Source of the DNA: Phorcus lineatus
Taxonomy: Eukaryota; Mollusca; Gastropoda; Trochida; Trochidae
Reading direction: 5' to 3'
Assembly (NCBI GenBank): GCA_921293015.1
Contig: OV121091.1
Location: 15,906,701-15,970,700, forward strand
DNA: 64,000 nt
Shown here: piece after piece, positions 13,675 through 25,861 of the stretch
Layout of the letters: each line of letters starts with the position of its first letter
How positions within the stretch are numbered: position 1 is the first letter of the stretch
Notes under the pieces: generated by a model
What the model was told of the DNA's origin: nothing
The model's input: only the letters and a program-made list of their open reading frames with translations
The model's database searches: none
Made by a program: the position numbers and the translations under genes

Positions 13675-14016
13675 CATCCTGCTTCATCAGCGTAATTGAA
13701 TCCGCTGATCGAGCTCCATCCATATACGCTGATATCCTTCGAGCCAAATCCCTCGTATCGCTAGCTATCTAACCAGCCAATGAGACGACTCGCATCAAGC
13801 AACAGCGGCACAACCCGGATGGAAAATTCCGTTAAATTCAAAGGAGTAGCGTCAAGCGCCTTGGATAACGACATTTCCTTGGCTGAAACAATGACAGGTG
13901 AGCACAGCCACGAACATCAAGCCGCGCAGGCCGTACGAGAGATTTGTATCGAAGGAGATCATGGTATATGGAAGGAGCTCGATCAGCGGATTCAATTACG
14001 CTGATGTAGCAGGATG
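13675..14016. mobile_element. MULE-like MITE, family CATCCTGCT, copy 1
   Basis: A 342-bp non-autonomous element with inverted ends of about 90 bp, both starting CATCCTGCT(T/A)CATCAGCG and continuing through 'aattgaatccgctgatcgag'. It is flanked by near-identical 9-bp sequences, gtatacctt (13666-13674) and ctatacctt (14017-14025), as expected for a target duplication. Long TIRs with a 9-bp duplication are typical of Mutator-like elements. A short frame on the plus strand covers the GC-richer right half and is a by-product. Full second copy at 28210-28489, partial third at 60246. Confidence 0.85.
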
Positions 14017-14025
14017 CTATACCTT

Positions 14026-14780
14026 GTCTTTGGGGTTGCTAAAAAGACTGCAAGACTAAGTGCAAATCCTCTTCATCATTTTCATTTCATTAACTTTTTC
14101 TGTTTCGTGTAAAGTTACCCTTTGGCAATACGAACTATTAATTTTCATTGGAAACCTCTGAAAAGAAATTAATGAACCTTATCAGGTTTCGTTGAGAGTT
14201 TTGATAGCTTATTTATTATTACGTAAGTAGATCTCATTTCTGGCGTCTCGAAATGTACTCTTCTAACAACCTTAACTTGATTTTAAAATTGATATTTGAA
14301 ACCACCTTATTAACAGACTTTATCGTGATCAAATGAAATGCAAACCATTTCAACAACACACACAATCAAAACTTTTTGCATTGTGTTACACTAACAAGGT
14401 AGTCGCCAAGATATGATAATCTTATGATAATATCAACATTTTTAAGTTACATGTAACTTGGGACATAGCTGCGATACTATTCGTAATACACGTGAAAACA
14501 CTTTTAGAAAATCAAATGAAGTCATAACTGAAAACATGTAATTAAACCCAGTGTGCATCAAATTATCCCAAAGCCTTGTGCTATTTTATGGATGTGTAAT
14601 TCGATCTATTCGAGGTGATTGCCTTCTTTATACAAAAGTCACTTTGAAGGTAAAACAGTAAAAGATAAATGTGAATTTAATTTCAAATTTTGTCAAATAT
14701 TAATGTTAGAATGATATATTTATTAACAATATATAAGATGAAATATACACGACATATATCCTTACATAAATGTCAAAGTT
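14026..14780. other. AT-rich stretch, nothing recognised
   Basis: No recognisable feature. Confidence 0.45.
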
Positions 14781-14783
14781 GAA

Positions 14784-15002
14784 GGGGCAATAGCACGTAC
14801 TTGCAATAATTATTTCTTCAAATTGCGCCCAGTAAAATTATTCTAAAGTTTTATCGCCTTCAGAGGGTCAACGATTATCCGTAGTCGTAGAGGAAATGAT
14901 CAAGTCCGTTTCTTCTTCTTTGTACGTTTCAAAATGCTTCATTTGATAAAAAAACGTTGTCTTGCAATTCGAAACATTACTTTTCGTTTCGTTTACTTAC
15001 CT
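14784..15002. repeat. Dispersed repeat copy 2 (pair with 4.9-5.3 kb)
   Basis: Contains in order the same conserved blocks as 4945-5285, including 'tagtcgtagaggaaat' and 'ttgtcttgcaa', with shorter spacing. No tRNA-like head precedes it, so it may be 5'-truncated. Confidence 0.6.
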
Positions 15003-16125
15003 AAAAAAACACGCTACCCGCTATTTTTAATGATTTAAGAAACGTATGCACTATATTTGTATATGTGTGTAAATGAGTAGACGTTTCAGTGCTTTGTGAT
15101 TACAGACAACGTTACACGGATCGTAAATGTTGGATTATCTGTGTAAAGAGGCAGAGTTTGATTATTCATAATGAATTAAAACTTTCAAGCAGTACCTCTT
15201 TATTTTTTAAGAGAGGGTTGAAATACACGTCAGGTTCCTAAGAAAAACCTTCACGTCCCTAGTAAGATCAATATGCTTGATTAGGAACGTAGTGGTTAAA
15301 AGTTATAAATCTCATTAAAATCGGCTGGCGCGTTAAAAACACTACTTCAGATCTAAATAAGTATTATAACTGAAAAACATTAATCTTTTTTTTTTTTACA
15401 AAGAATCAAGTCGCTATCTAATCTGCAAACCTAACAGTTATTTCAGGTAAAAATTAGAAAAAGTAATAATTCTTGAAAAGTCTGAACTTTCACTCGAGAA
15501 TCACAATAACCAAAAATATCAAAATGTTGTGTTGTAATTGTGTCTTATCAAAATGATAGGAATATGGTATTAAGTTTTGCATATACTTTAGATTAAATGA
15601 AACAATTAACTATAAACGGTTTGAATTATCCTATTGTTTCAACATATCACATTGCTTTGAATTTCGTGTTATATCACAATAATTTGAGGGTACTTAAATT
15701 TTCTGAATCAGTTTGTTCATCATCAAAATGTCTTTACTTACTACTGCGCACTTTCAGTGAAAGAAATTCCACCATCGCAATTTTTAAGTTGATAAGTTTT
15801 GATAAAGGTTAAAATCGTGACTACTGGTTGTAAATATTATTGTCAACGCTTGCAGTGCTGTGTCGGCATTTAAATTCCCCTTTCAAGTGCATAAAACCTA
15901 ATTAAAAGTAAAATTGCAGGAGTTGGTGTCGTCTTTTATTTGTACTTACATAACCTAAGAATGAATACGCATTAGATATCTTGTTACTCCTTGGCTGTTC
16001 GATTAACCTATTGCTTTAACTGTTTGAAATGACAAGTGAAAGTGTTTTAAGGTATACGCGACTGAATAGAACAATGTTTTTATGGCATGTAATGATAATC
16101 GCCCTTATTGACACTCTCCTACTAA
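15003..16125. other. AT-rich stretch, nothing recognised
   Basis: One 71-codon frame near 15.6-15.8 kb has no recognisable motif. Confidence 0.45.
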
Positions 16126-16129
16126 ATAC

Positions 16130-16330
16130 TTTATACTACTGAATACTACTGCTACTACTACTACATCTGCTACTACTACTACTACTGCTGCTGCTACTAT
16201 TATACTACTGCTACTATTATAATCGTTATTATTATTATTTCCACTGCTTCTACTGCTACTACTACTACTACTACTACAACAACAACTACTACTACTACTT
16301 CTAATCCTTCTTCTACTACTTCTACCTTTC
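16130..16330. repeat. CTA-trinucleotide microsatellite
   Basis: About 200 bp dominated by CTA/TAC units with interspersed GCT, TTA, TTC and CAA variants; an old, interrupted trinucleotide array. Confidence 0.95.
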
Positions 16331-16950
16331 TATAGTGGATATAATAACATTGTTAATTAATAACTACCAACAACCCTTTCATGTAATTAATTATACATAA
16401 TAAAGCACTTGTATTTTATATTACTCATATCTTTTGAAAGATTTTGTAAATATTAAGTAAGGGTAGTGTGACCCGACATTCGAAAGAGAAATAATGACAA
16501 AAACGTGAAATTCAGAAGGAAGTACAGAAATTATATTTGCATTTACAATTCTGCCCTCATGTTAAAGATACATTTAGACGTTATCATGTGTCGTCATGAA
16601 AGCAACCAGTATAGAATTGATCATTTATAGTGAAACTTTTTCAGGATGAAAAAAATAAAGTCACTGAATAATTGTTAAACTTTCAAAAAGAAGTTTTTGA
16701 TATAGTCTAGGACTTCATGAACTCCATTGCCACCTCTTTTTTCATAAAATGTTTACTTATTATTATGTTAATCATGAATTCTTTATACATTTCTCTCGGT
16801 TTCGGTAGAACGCGCACTAAGAACACTGTTAGTTGAGAGAAGGTCAAACGAGTTTGAACTTCCTGTATCTTGAAGCATCTAAAAGTAAAAGTTTTGTATA
16901 TATTGAATCAGACTGTTTGTTATCTTTTACACACAAAAAAACCAACAAAA
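16331..16950. other. AT-rich stretch, nothing recognised
   Basis: No recognisable feature. Confidence 0.45.
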
Positions 16951-16955
16951 CAATC

Positions 16956-17001
16956 GTGAATGAATGAATGAATGAATGAATAATGAATGGATGAATGAAT
17001 A
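16956..17001. repeat. GAAT tetranucleotide microsatellite
   Basis: About ten GAAT units with two interruptions. Confidence 0.95.
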
Positions 17002-17759
17002 ATGTGTGTTCAATTACAGACATATTCATGTTTAATCATTTCAATGTGAGAGAAAAAGAAAAAAATATTAACTTTTATTTTTGATCGAACTGTGATAAAG
17101 TTACTTTGTGAAGTAACACATTTCACTATTAAGAAAAATGATCATGACTTTCTATATTAAAAAAAACCAAAGTAATTTCATATAAACATGTTTTCCATGT
17201 TAACGTAAATTAAAAACCATTGTTCTCGAATTTACAAGCATGCTGGTCTCAATTGAAAGGTGGTTCGACCAGATATTATAATGTTTGTAATTTCCTATAT
17301 TGTCATATTTACATTTTTTATTTTCAAATTATAAAACTTCAAGTCTAGGCATATCGTTTGTAAGACTATTAATTGAACTTTGATAATTCCAAGTATAAAG
17401 TGTTGTGAATTGTTTTGATTTATGTTTATTCTATAAAAGAAAAGCCTTTTTTTCCATTGAATTAACTACTTGAACAGAAGAATGGTAGAAATTCTTGTCT
17501 GTTGCCGTCAGATTACTCGCTATCCGATTTATTGAATCATTATCTCAAGAGATATACCTACTTTAAGTGCTTTAAGAACTTCCATCATTACATTTCGTCA
17601 GCAGGTTTATGATAATCTCTCATGTTCTAAGATATTTTATTCAGAAAGTTTTGATACTACCTACCAAATCACATTAGATGAGACGAGACGTCTTTGTCAG
17701 TTTGAAAGAGTCGTTATCATGTACTATAAAATACTAATAAAAGTTACATAAACGTTTCT

Positions 17760-17960
17760 TAGAGCAGGACTTCATATCTGTTATCAAAGTGGTTATAGCT
17801 GAAATTCTTTCATGACATGGTCGGCAGACGAAGTAATGTATGGTCATGATGTCAAACACCTTTGCTAAGATAATTTCATCTACGTTTCTTTCTCTATGTT
17901 TTTAAGAACAAATACTAAATAAATCATATTGAGTAATGTTTTTTACGTACATAATCAATA
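17760..17960 (-). repeat. Inverted paralogue of 49.25-49.45 kb
   Basis: On the minus strand it reads 'gacatcatgaccatacat', matching 49333-49352, and 'tttcagctataaccact...ttgataacagatatga', which aligns with 'tttcaagctgtggttt...ttatcaaatagatg' at about 49387-49421. The order of the two matched blocks still has to be checked by alignment. Suggests the old block duplications reach this far left. Confidence 0.4.
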
Positions 17961-18141
17961 GAGTATAACTTTACTAAATGGTTAAGTGTTCATTCGTTTT
18001 GAAAAATAAAGATAATTTTGATGAGATATATTTTAGATAAATGTACAATTTGAATAGCAAAACTGAATTGATGAATGCGATGTGTAACAAAGAGGGAGAC
18101 CTGTACACACATTTGTGACGGCTTTCCAACCTTTTGTAAGA

Positions 18142-18416
18142 GGTGAGTGAGTGAGTTAAAAACGTGGATGACAAGCATCCAAAAGAGAGTGGACAGACAA
18201 GAGAGAAAGGGATCGAAAGGATGAGAGAATAAACGGAAAAAAGGCATAGTGAGAGATAGAAAGCAGGTTTTAGAAGGACTCAAATTTAGTCTGGCTTCTA
18301 CCCGTCGACCTGTTCAGCTTGGGTGTCCCTACAAGGAGCATGAAAGCTCCAGCTGGCATATCTCTTGGGGTCTCTGAAGCATGCAAACCACCACACCACG
18401 TTAAGGTATTGAGTCC
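18142..18416 (-). repeat. SINE-like repeat, family GTGAGTGAG, copy 1
   Basis: About 275 bp starting 'gtgagtgagtgag', then 'cgtggatgacaagcatcc', 'gagagatagaaagcagg' and, near its far edge, 'ggggtctctgaagca'. Related copies lie at 44026-44200, 44571-44862, 48255-48393 and 59065-59260. In the last two, inverted copies the family ends '...acacgttaaacc(t/c)', then an ACTC-rich tail, so the GTGAGTGAG side is probably the 3' end of the element. No clear tRNA head; 5' truncation is likely. Confidence 0.8.
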
Positions 18417-18419
18417 AGT

Positions 18420-20470
18420 GGTGGTTTTGTAAGAAACACTACATCATTGTGTTTTCGTAATGTCAGTTTGGTAAAACCTAAATAGGCAGAAGAATGAATT
18501 TTGATAGATTTCTTGAAAACATTTTCCCAAAAAACATTTCTTTTTTCCAAATTTACTATTTTCAGTGGGTCCTCACATCTCATTAACTTGCTGAAGAACC
18601 GTGCTCCTGGCCATTAATAGTATATCTGCTGTTAACTTATACTGGATTATTACATTTACATTTGTCCCATTAGTCAGCCGACGATAAAAGTTATTCTCGT
18701 GACAAGTGCTTTTGAAAACGTCATTTACACTGACTAACTCAGCAAGGACGTCTGAAAGAAAAAGCCTGCATTAATGAGATTACAATTCTGATTTAGTGAC
18801 ATAGTAAAGAATTCGAGTCTGCACTGAGAGGTACAATAGTTTCAACAATATAGATAAGATACATTTTTCATCCCTCTCTGTTTCAGGCAATTCTTATATC
18901 TTTCTTAACCACGGTTTCTGCTAATTTGAATACATTAATTCCTTCATATTAGCCATATATAATTGTGAAAAACAACAGTTTGACCGTTTGTTGTTTGAGT
19001 GCTGTCATTGACTATACGTGAGTTTGGAAGTTTTAGCAGTTAATTTTTTATTTATACATTTCTTATTAGGATTAGTATAGGTGTGCAAGACGCAAACAAA
19101 AACTGTATCACTGGATTACATAAAAAGCAATTTGTTTTATCATATGGTCTGGAATCCATTCCATTCTCATGGTAATTGTCTTTTTTCTGTCACAAAATTA
19201 TTAATATTATAATGAATAATGAATTAATATTATAGTAGCATATTTCATAAATACAACCCCAATTACAGTTATGCTATTATTGTCAAAACTATACATTACT
19301 AGTTAAGTATTTCAAAGTTCAATGAATTGAAAAACGGACAGAAACAGTGAAAGGCTTAGGTTAAATCTAATTTTGACAATAATATTATCTATATTTCTTC
19401 TTGACTATTGAAAATAATCTATTGATAGTAATTGGAACTGTAGCCATTGCAATTATATATACCTATCATTGTACCTACATTGAAGAGCAATCTAGTCAAC
19501 ATTTAACTATAATACTTTCTTCCTGATTTCCCTTGGAGGTGGTTATAAGATACTGGCTGTGAAAAAATCAATTTGAACATCTCTAACGATGCCAATTGCA
19601 AGATATATTGTCTCATGAATATGACTCCTTGATCTATGTGTGTCTATTAAGACGTTTGATTCAAAGTGTCAAAATCTGGTAATTTGTTCTTATCATTTTT
19701 CATTTGATAGTTTGTCCTTCGTTCTATCAGTATGAATGTGTATGTTTAATATGTCACAAGTGGAAGATGAGTGCCCTCTTACGCCAGATGGGCCTTATGA
19801 GCTAGCTTAAACAGATATGCTGACACCCTTTCTCTCTTGGATTTGTCTAAATAACACGACCTGAAGTAATGAAACAAACCATGAAACCAGACAATATGAA
19901 TTAAGATCAACCCATTCAAGACTTACAACAATTGATTTGTCGCTTTCATAATTTTTCCTTTTCGTAAAATAGATTATTTTAGATGTTTTTTTACGTGCAG
20001 GTTGAATATATTGTTAGGTCATGTGTTCAATCGCACTGACGTCAGAGGATTTCACACAGGCACAGACAGTAAAAATTAATGACAATAAACGACCTGTTCC
20101 AAGTTATTAATTATCGAATTAATTTTAATATTTCACCCTTGCAGGACTATAGGACCTGACTGTTTTTTTCCATACTTACAATTTGATGTCGTCAGTATTC
20201 TATAAACAGTATGTCTATTAGAAAAACTCAAAATGAAAAATTAATCATTCAAAATGCAAAAACATTTATTTGACTGTAAATGGTGAATAAATTTATAACT
20301 TAATTATGATGGCATTATTTCCTTAGTCATATCGCCTAGACTGTTAAAACACACTGTTTGAGATTTGTCCTATTGCAATTTGTCTTGATTTATTTCCATG
20401 ATAAGAATAATTGTAACTGTGTATCTAATTCGTCTGTACTATCTATTCAAAGTCTACTTTTGTTTAGACA
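18420..20470. other. AT-rich stretch, nothing recognised
   Basis: No supported coding frame or repeat family member noticed. Confidence 0.4.
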
Positions 20471-20472
20471 GA

Positions 20473-22640
20473 CAGACACATTTTATTCAGTATAAGGACA
20501 TAGGCCAAAAATACATAATTTAATATGAATGTTTATACACAGCATGCATTAAGTTACATTCGTTTGTGATGAGGAACGCATCTTTAAAAGATAGTTACCT
20601 ACGTCGCATAAAGTAGTTTTTCATTTGATTGTAATAAGGCTTAAAAAATGTTTATAGTTGGATATTGAATATAGGTTGTATCAAGTAGATTTTCCGTATT
20701 TCACCGTAGGAGGGACATTAAAGCAATACATGGAACTCATGTTCAATGACACGAACGTTATTTTTCTGACATCTTTTCCACAGTCTTTCTTCCTTTGGGA
20801 TTTTATTGCGTCGACCCAATTCTGTTTCTAGTGGAACATTGGAAAAATGGAATTATGCTAGAACTCTACGAAATATGAAAGGCAAAAGAAGAGTCAGATA
20901 TTATTCGATGTTGAGCATACATTTGAACTGTCTATAGGTTGAACACTTGCTTCTGGAGTAGAGGGAGGAGTGCCAGTCTTGAGTTAGAGTATCGTTTAGT
21001 AGTTATTTGAAAGTTGAAATGAATATGTCTGTATTACCTATTTCTTCCTATATGTGTATCCAAACTATTCCAAAACAAAGTCTTTATAGTAACGATTTAA
21101 TATGTGTAGCCAATGTTTTTCATCCTCCTTCTGAGGCGGATTTTAGAATAAGATAAGCTTGATGTGGTAGTCTAGATGGAGGACGATTGATAACACTGTT
21201 CCAGTACACAATAGCTTGGGTCATTATACACTTTGTAAAATGGTTCTACCGTACCATATTTGTTGGGGTTGATTTGGAAACACCGAGAAAACGCTTGCAG
21301 ATTTGGGTGTCAACGATTGCTATGGTTTTGCTAAAGCATGTACCCCACACCTCGGCACCATTACAAAGTATTGGAATGTTAATGCCAAAATACAAGTCAG
21401 TTTTGTAAAATCAAAGTACAACATGTAAAATATTTAACATGATTTGTCAGGCACCGTGAACTAGTGGATAGCATACTGGACTGTAAACCCTAGTTTCCAG
21501 GCTTCAATTCCAACTAGAGGCATTCAAAAACTGTTGCAAATTTAATCCAATCTTCTAAGCCTCACTTTCAGATCAGCTGGTCACAGGACTTCATTGCACC
21601 AGAATTTCATGCATTTGCTACTTTTCATTGTGTAGTGTGCTGTCCACAGGGGCACTTGCCTGTTTGCAAAGCTCCATATTGAAACACAATGTGAGTACCC
21701 TTTTGACGTGTATTGTTACTAATGTATGATATTTGAATGAACTGTTGTTAGGGTTGTCACTTTTGAGTATGTTAATATAATTGTGATATTAAGATAAAAG
21801 ATTGCTGTTTTAAGTTTGAAACTGAAGTGTACTGACAAAATTGTAGTAAATGTCATTTGTAACTTGTAATTTTGAGGTACTTTATTTGATAATTATAAGG
21901 TGCTTTATTGTCAATTTGGAATATTTATGCTAAAATTGTTTAATTTTGGATTAGTTACTAAAAGAATTCCATTGTTTCTTTTAGTTCCTTTAACCTCATC
22001 GATGGATAAGTGTCACTTCAACGCCTTAACGCCAGTGACTTCTGGAATTATTGACAAAACGTGTATTCACACCTAATGATTAAATCTCTGTCGATGTGAG
22101 TCTGGACTTTTGTTCTTGCATCTGAACCACCATGCTGTTGTATAGCTTATTATGTCAGAGTTAGCAAAGACACACATTTTCTCTGATATAGATAGCCAGT
22201 ATAGCCTTCCGGGCTTGTGCCGCAAGGGTGGTTTGAGACTTACTCCAAAATAGCTTTGGGGAGAACACAATACCAATATATCTCCATCGGTTTAATGTTT
22301 CTATATTTTTTTCTTTGAAAAACCATCTTTCGTAGTGTCAAAGTGGTCCTCCGTTTCTAAATACTATGATCTTTGATTTATCTAAATTGAGCTTCATCTC
22401 AGTCTTGTCACAGAATTCTTCCCTTGTTATTGTGCAGTAGATGACACATCATCGGCAAAGAAACATCATAGAAACTAGTTTGTTAACGAAGAACATTTGT
22501 GACCGCTCTGTCTACAATAGTACAAATTCATGTCATTTTTGTGATCATAAAATGAGATAAGGGCAAGACTGCCAACACTGGCCGTACCAATACCACCTTG
22601 CCTTGACAGAAATCGAGATCGAACAAGCGGTATTTAAGTT
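20473..22640 (-). pseudogene. Degraded LINE ORF2 (reverse transcriptase C-terminal half)
   Basis: On the minus strand, broken frames carry the hallmarks of a non-LTR retrotransposon reverse transcriptase. The catalytic box FFADD lies at 22448-22462, followed by a thumb-like region including 'LNLDKSKIIVFRNGG' and 'RYIGIVFSPKLFW', and after an interruption 'GAEVWG' (21342-21359) and 'CKRFLGVSKSTP'. The lower end (20473-20690) resembles a 3' UTR with 'ttggcctatgtcc'. Stops and frameshifts are many. The 5' half (endonuclease, RT fingers and palm) is absent, as in 5'-truncated copies. A SINE-bearing segment of about 0.7 kb interrupts it at about 21.4-22.1 kb. Clade not certain. Confidence 0.8.
21447..21740 (+). 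mobile_element. tRNA-Tyr-like SINE inserted in the LINE
   Basis: A tRNA-like head at 21449-21525 has A box 'gtgaactagtggatagca', an anticodon-loop region 'ggactgtaaa' that would read GTA (Tyr), and a B-box-like 'ggcttcaattcc'. It lies where the minus-strand LINE loses its alignment between 'KLYNSMVV' and 'PILCNGAEVWG'. The right boundary is uncertain and the foreign segment may run to about 22.1 kb. Confidence 0.6.
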
Positions 22641-22849
22641 ATCAATACATTCATACCCCTCAGATGGATAAAAATTTTAACAATCCCCAAGGCAATATGC
22701 AATAGAAATAGATACCATTTGGAAAGTAAATAAATGTTATATTGTGATTTTGGGTTTCTGCAAAAGTACAAATTCTTGAACTCTGCTTTAATAATCATTT
22801 ATCCTTTTGCAAATTCAAGACTTTAGGCAAATATCATGGATAATAACTT

Positions 22850-23285
22850 TAAAAGATTAATGTAAGGCACGCTGCTGATTAAATAAATTACTAATAACCA
22901 TGAAACCATAGCTTGTATAACTGACATTACCATTATACAACAATACAAGAACAGTTTTTGTATCGATAAGTTTCCTGCGGCATATCAGAGATAAGCACTT
23001 CTCACATGTTAAGGTAGCGATTAAGAAGACAGATGATATTTTTGAAAACATTAATAGGTTGCTTTTGAGACGTAAACAGCTCCGTTTAAATTCAAAACAA
23101 ATCTAAATTTGACAAAAGATGCTTTTAAAATAGAAAATAATCTGTTGAAAGGCCACATATGAAAACATCTTCCTTAATATTTTGATTTCAAATAATAACA
23201 ACTAAAAGTATATGTATCAAATACGTTTCCTTAATTTCAAATTCAAAATATATCAACCGATTATATTTTTAGAGATGGGTGTATA
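22850..23285 (-). repeat. Paralogous segment X, inverted copy
   Basis: Read on the minus strand it aligns with 30230-30560 and 43395-43690: 'ggagctgtttacgtctc', 'cttaatcgctaccttaac' and 'aatgtcagttata(c/t)aag' recur in order. A 64-codon minus frame contains 'NVSYTSYGFMVISN', which resembles 'NVSYISYVFMGISN' in the 43.5-kb copy. The copy near 30.4 kb has stops there, so coding is possible but unproven. Confidence 0.7.
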
Positions 23286-23744
23286 CTATACCAGCCAATC
23301 AATCAGGATGCAAGACATTTTATTTCCACCTGGCTTAACCAACAGTCCAAAACATTGAACTACAAGTCGATGTCCAATAGATAAACCAAATTATTTTTTG
23401 TGAAGACAATAGGACCTGGTATGGAAGATGAAAACTAACATGTGTGTCAAAATAATATGACAAGAAAATCATTGAATGTCTTATTAATCAGTAATAAAAA
23501 GAATCGAAGATTTAAAAATTATTCATATACAAAAATTATGAATGAGATTAAAATTGTTTTCTTTGATCAAATAACTATCTCCTACTGCGATGTATATAGT
23601 TTTTGTTTCTGTACCGTAACCTATTGTTAAGAATAAAGATAAGTTCAGAGATTTTCATACTCTTATCTGTGTGACTATTGGTTGAATTGCTTATCCAAGC
23701 TACAAGCATGCATCAACACAGTCAATAAACTTTGCTTTTGACAA

Positions 23745-24800
23745 CCAATTTAGTATTAACAAATGTCGATTACACTTTGAAGATAATAGTTAAAAAATAT
23801 TAAGTTATGTAGATATGACAACTTGACACCCCCCCCCCCCCCTCCTCCCCAACCCCCCTATTCGCTCAACAGCGAGTTGTAAATGTTAACTTGAAGATTT
23901 TCCTTTTTCATACGTCTGCAAGGAATATTTTGATAGCAATTCTTCGTCCTGTTATTATGAATTTTTAAAAAAATTCTTTATTCCTTTTTTAAAAATATTG
24001 ATTGAGTTATTTTTTTATCCTAAAGCACTCAATTTCTGTTATCGAAATATTTCAGGTGTTAATCATTAATTAAAATAAGATCAAAGTGCATTACACTCTA
24101 GGAATATGTTGTAAAGGAAACGTGATAGGGATACATGTTTCAAGGGATTGTTTATGAAAACAATGTTATTTGTGTCCAAGTATGAGACATGTATATATTT
24201 GTGTATATTTAGTAAACATATTTTGATATTGACATTTACATGGCAAAAGTCCTGTAAACAAATTATAAGTATTACTAATATCATTAATATCTTGAGTATG
24301 AATGGAATTTGCAAATTTTAAAGTTAAAGCAAATTAAGAATTATAACTTGCCGTAATAATTTGAAACCCGTGTTTTTAAAAGTTCCTTTCTAGTACAAAA
24401 AAACATATTAGAATTTTAATTGCCTTGGGCCTAGGTCTATCTAATTGCAGACAAACGGATAACGGAGTCGCAGAAGAGAGCTCATATATCAATTGGCCAA
24501 CAACAGCATTCAGATAAAACAAGTTCCAAACTGACAAATATAAGTTATAAAATATATAATTTTTCTCGCACAAATGTTATTGTATATTTTTTCATATAAC
24601 ATCATGCTCGTGTGCATTTCAGATAAATGCAACACGGCAATTTGAATGATCATAGTTCACCCAGCGAAAACAGCATCTGTGAATCAGCGTAGCTCATTCA
24701 TTGTGTTGTAGAATCTATGCGTAGCTAACTGGATGCCCAAACATATGAGCAGAGATATCTAATCACAATTGAACTTTATTTAGTGTATATTCACGCAACA
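23745..24800 (+). repeat. Paralogous block A
   Basis: Aligns in order with 36430-38640 (block B) and 55320-56490 (block C). Shared landmarks include 'acactttgaa(g/a)ataatagtt', 'aaggattgttta', 'gacatgtat', the stretch from 'gacatttaca' to 'cctgtaaaca', 'tatgaa(t/c)gg(a/g)att', and 'gtcgcagaaga(g/c)agctca'. Divergence is high with many indels, so the duplication is old. A poly-C tract (about 23828-23842) interrupts it. No coding frame is conserved that I can see. Confidence 0.75.
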
Positions 24801-25004
24801 AGTTTGTGTTAATTTTTTCTTTTGTAATAAAACCTTGAAATAGCTATTTCAGAAATCTATGTCTGTTTATAGAAGAAAAACAAATACCTGTAAATATAAT
24901 TGTGTACAGATTTCGTTAATGTTAACGTTAAATTCTTTGTCAAATTTACCGGTTTGACGAGGGACATTTTCTCATTCCAAATTTACATGTAACAGGATTT
25001 AGGA

Positions 25005-25200
25005 TTCAAGATATTTTATTTGTAGAAAGGCCAAAGGCCAAAGGCCCAAAGTACAATAAGATTGCTACAACAGAATACAGAGCTATCTAATTTTTGTATG
25101 CATTCAATTACATGTTTAAGGGAGTTGGTGAGATTTATAACAATTATTATCATTTAAAAGGCATACATTTACAAAATAAATATAGTCACATAATATATGT
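25005..25200 (-). repeat. LINE 3'-end fragment
   Basis: Contains 'attttatttgtagaaaggcc' with tandem 'aaaggcc' units and 'aaagtacaata'. On the minus strand this gives a tail like that of the LINE remnants at 20.5 kb ('ttggccta') and 51.9 kb ('gtggccttt'). No coding part remains. Confidence 0.45.
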
Positions 25201-25245
25201 TTTTCATTTAGCAGTACCTAATTCACTTTTAAAAGCACATATTTG

Positions 25246-25399
25246 ACTTTGCATTCTTAATAACCAATAGCTTAAAACCAATACTTTGCATTCTTAACAA
25301 CCAATACCTTAAAACCTATACTCTGCATTTTTGATAACCAATACTTTATAACCAATACTTTAAAACTGATACTTTTCATTCTAAATAACCAATATTAAG
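25246..25399. repeat. 37-bp minisatellite
   Basis: About four degenerate units of 37 bp around the consensus 'gcattcttaataaccaata' plus 'ctttaaaaccaatact'. The third unit has an extra partial copy. Confidence 0.75.
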
Positions 25400-25854
25400 T
25401 AGCTAATTATTGATGCTATTAACATAATGAATCGGCATTTTACGATTTATAGCCAATATGGATGACAGATTTACAAAACTTTCTATGAATAATTTAACAC
25501 AATAGTTACTGAACTGCCATCCCAAAACTTCAGCCTCGTAAGTACGAATTGGAGTAATCCTTTTGTCAAACTTAAAGAAAGATTCTCTTCATTTTTGAAT
25601 TCTGATTAATGATTTTGATGCGTCATTTGCTTGCTCAAGTTTTGTCAAGCTTTCATCCAAACTAGTTAAGGCGTTGCGGTATCTTTCAACCAAAATATAA
25701 ATATGCATTCACAGTTTCATTAAGATTTCCATTAAAGTAGAATATTTCATATCTTGACAAGTGCCCACCCAAAACAGTTGTTTTACTGATGTTACATTAA
25801 TTTCATACCCAATATTTAAGAATACTTATGTAAAGCGTCCAACTCTCCTTTACA
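25400..25854. other. AT-rich stretch, nothing recognised
   Basis: No recognisable feature. Confidence 0.4.
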
Positions 25855-25861
25855 ACACTAT

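Noticed and set aside
13780-14004. 74-codon frame in the 13.7-kb MITE
   Set aside because: Its second half is the TIR itself, and the 28.2-kb copy does not keep the frame.
16130-16330. CRISPR-like repeat array
   Set aside because: It is an imperfect CTA microsatellite with no spacers, in a eukaryotic genome.
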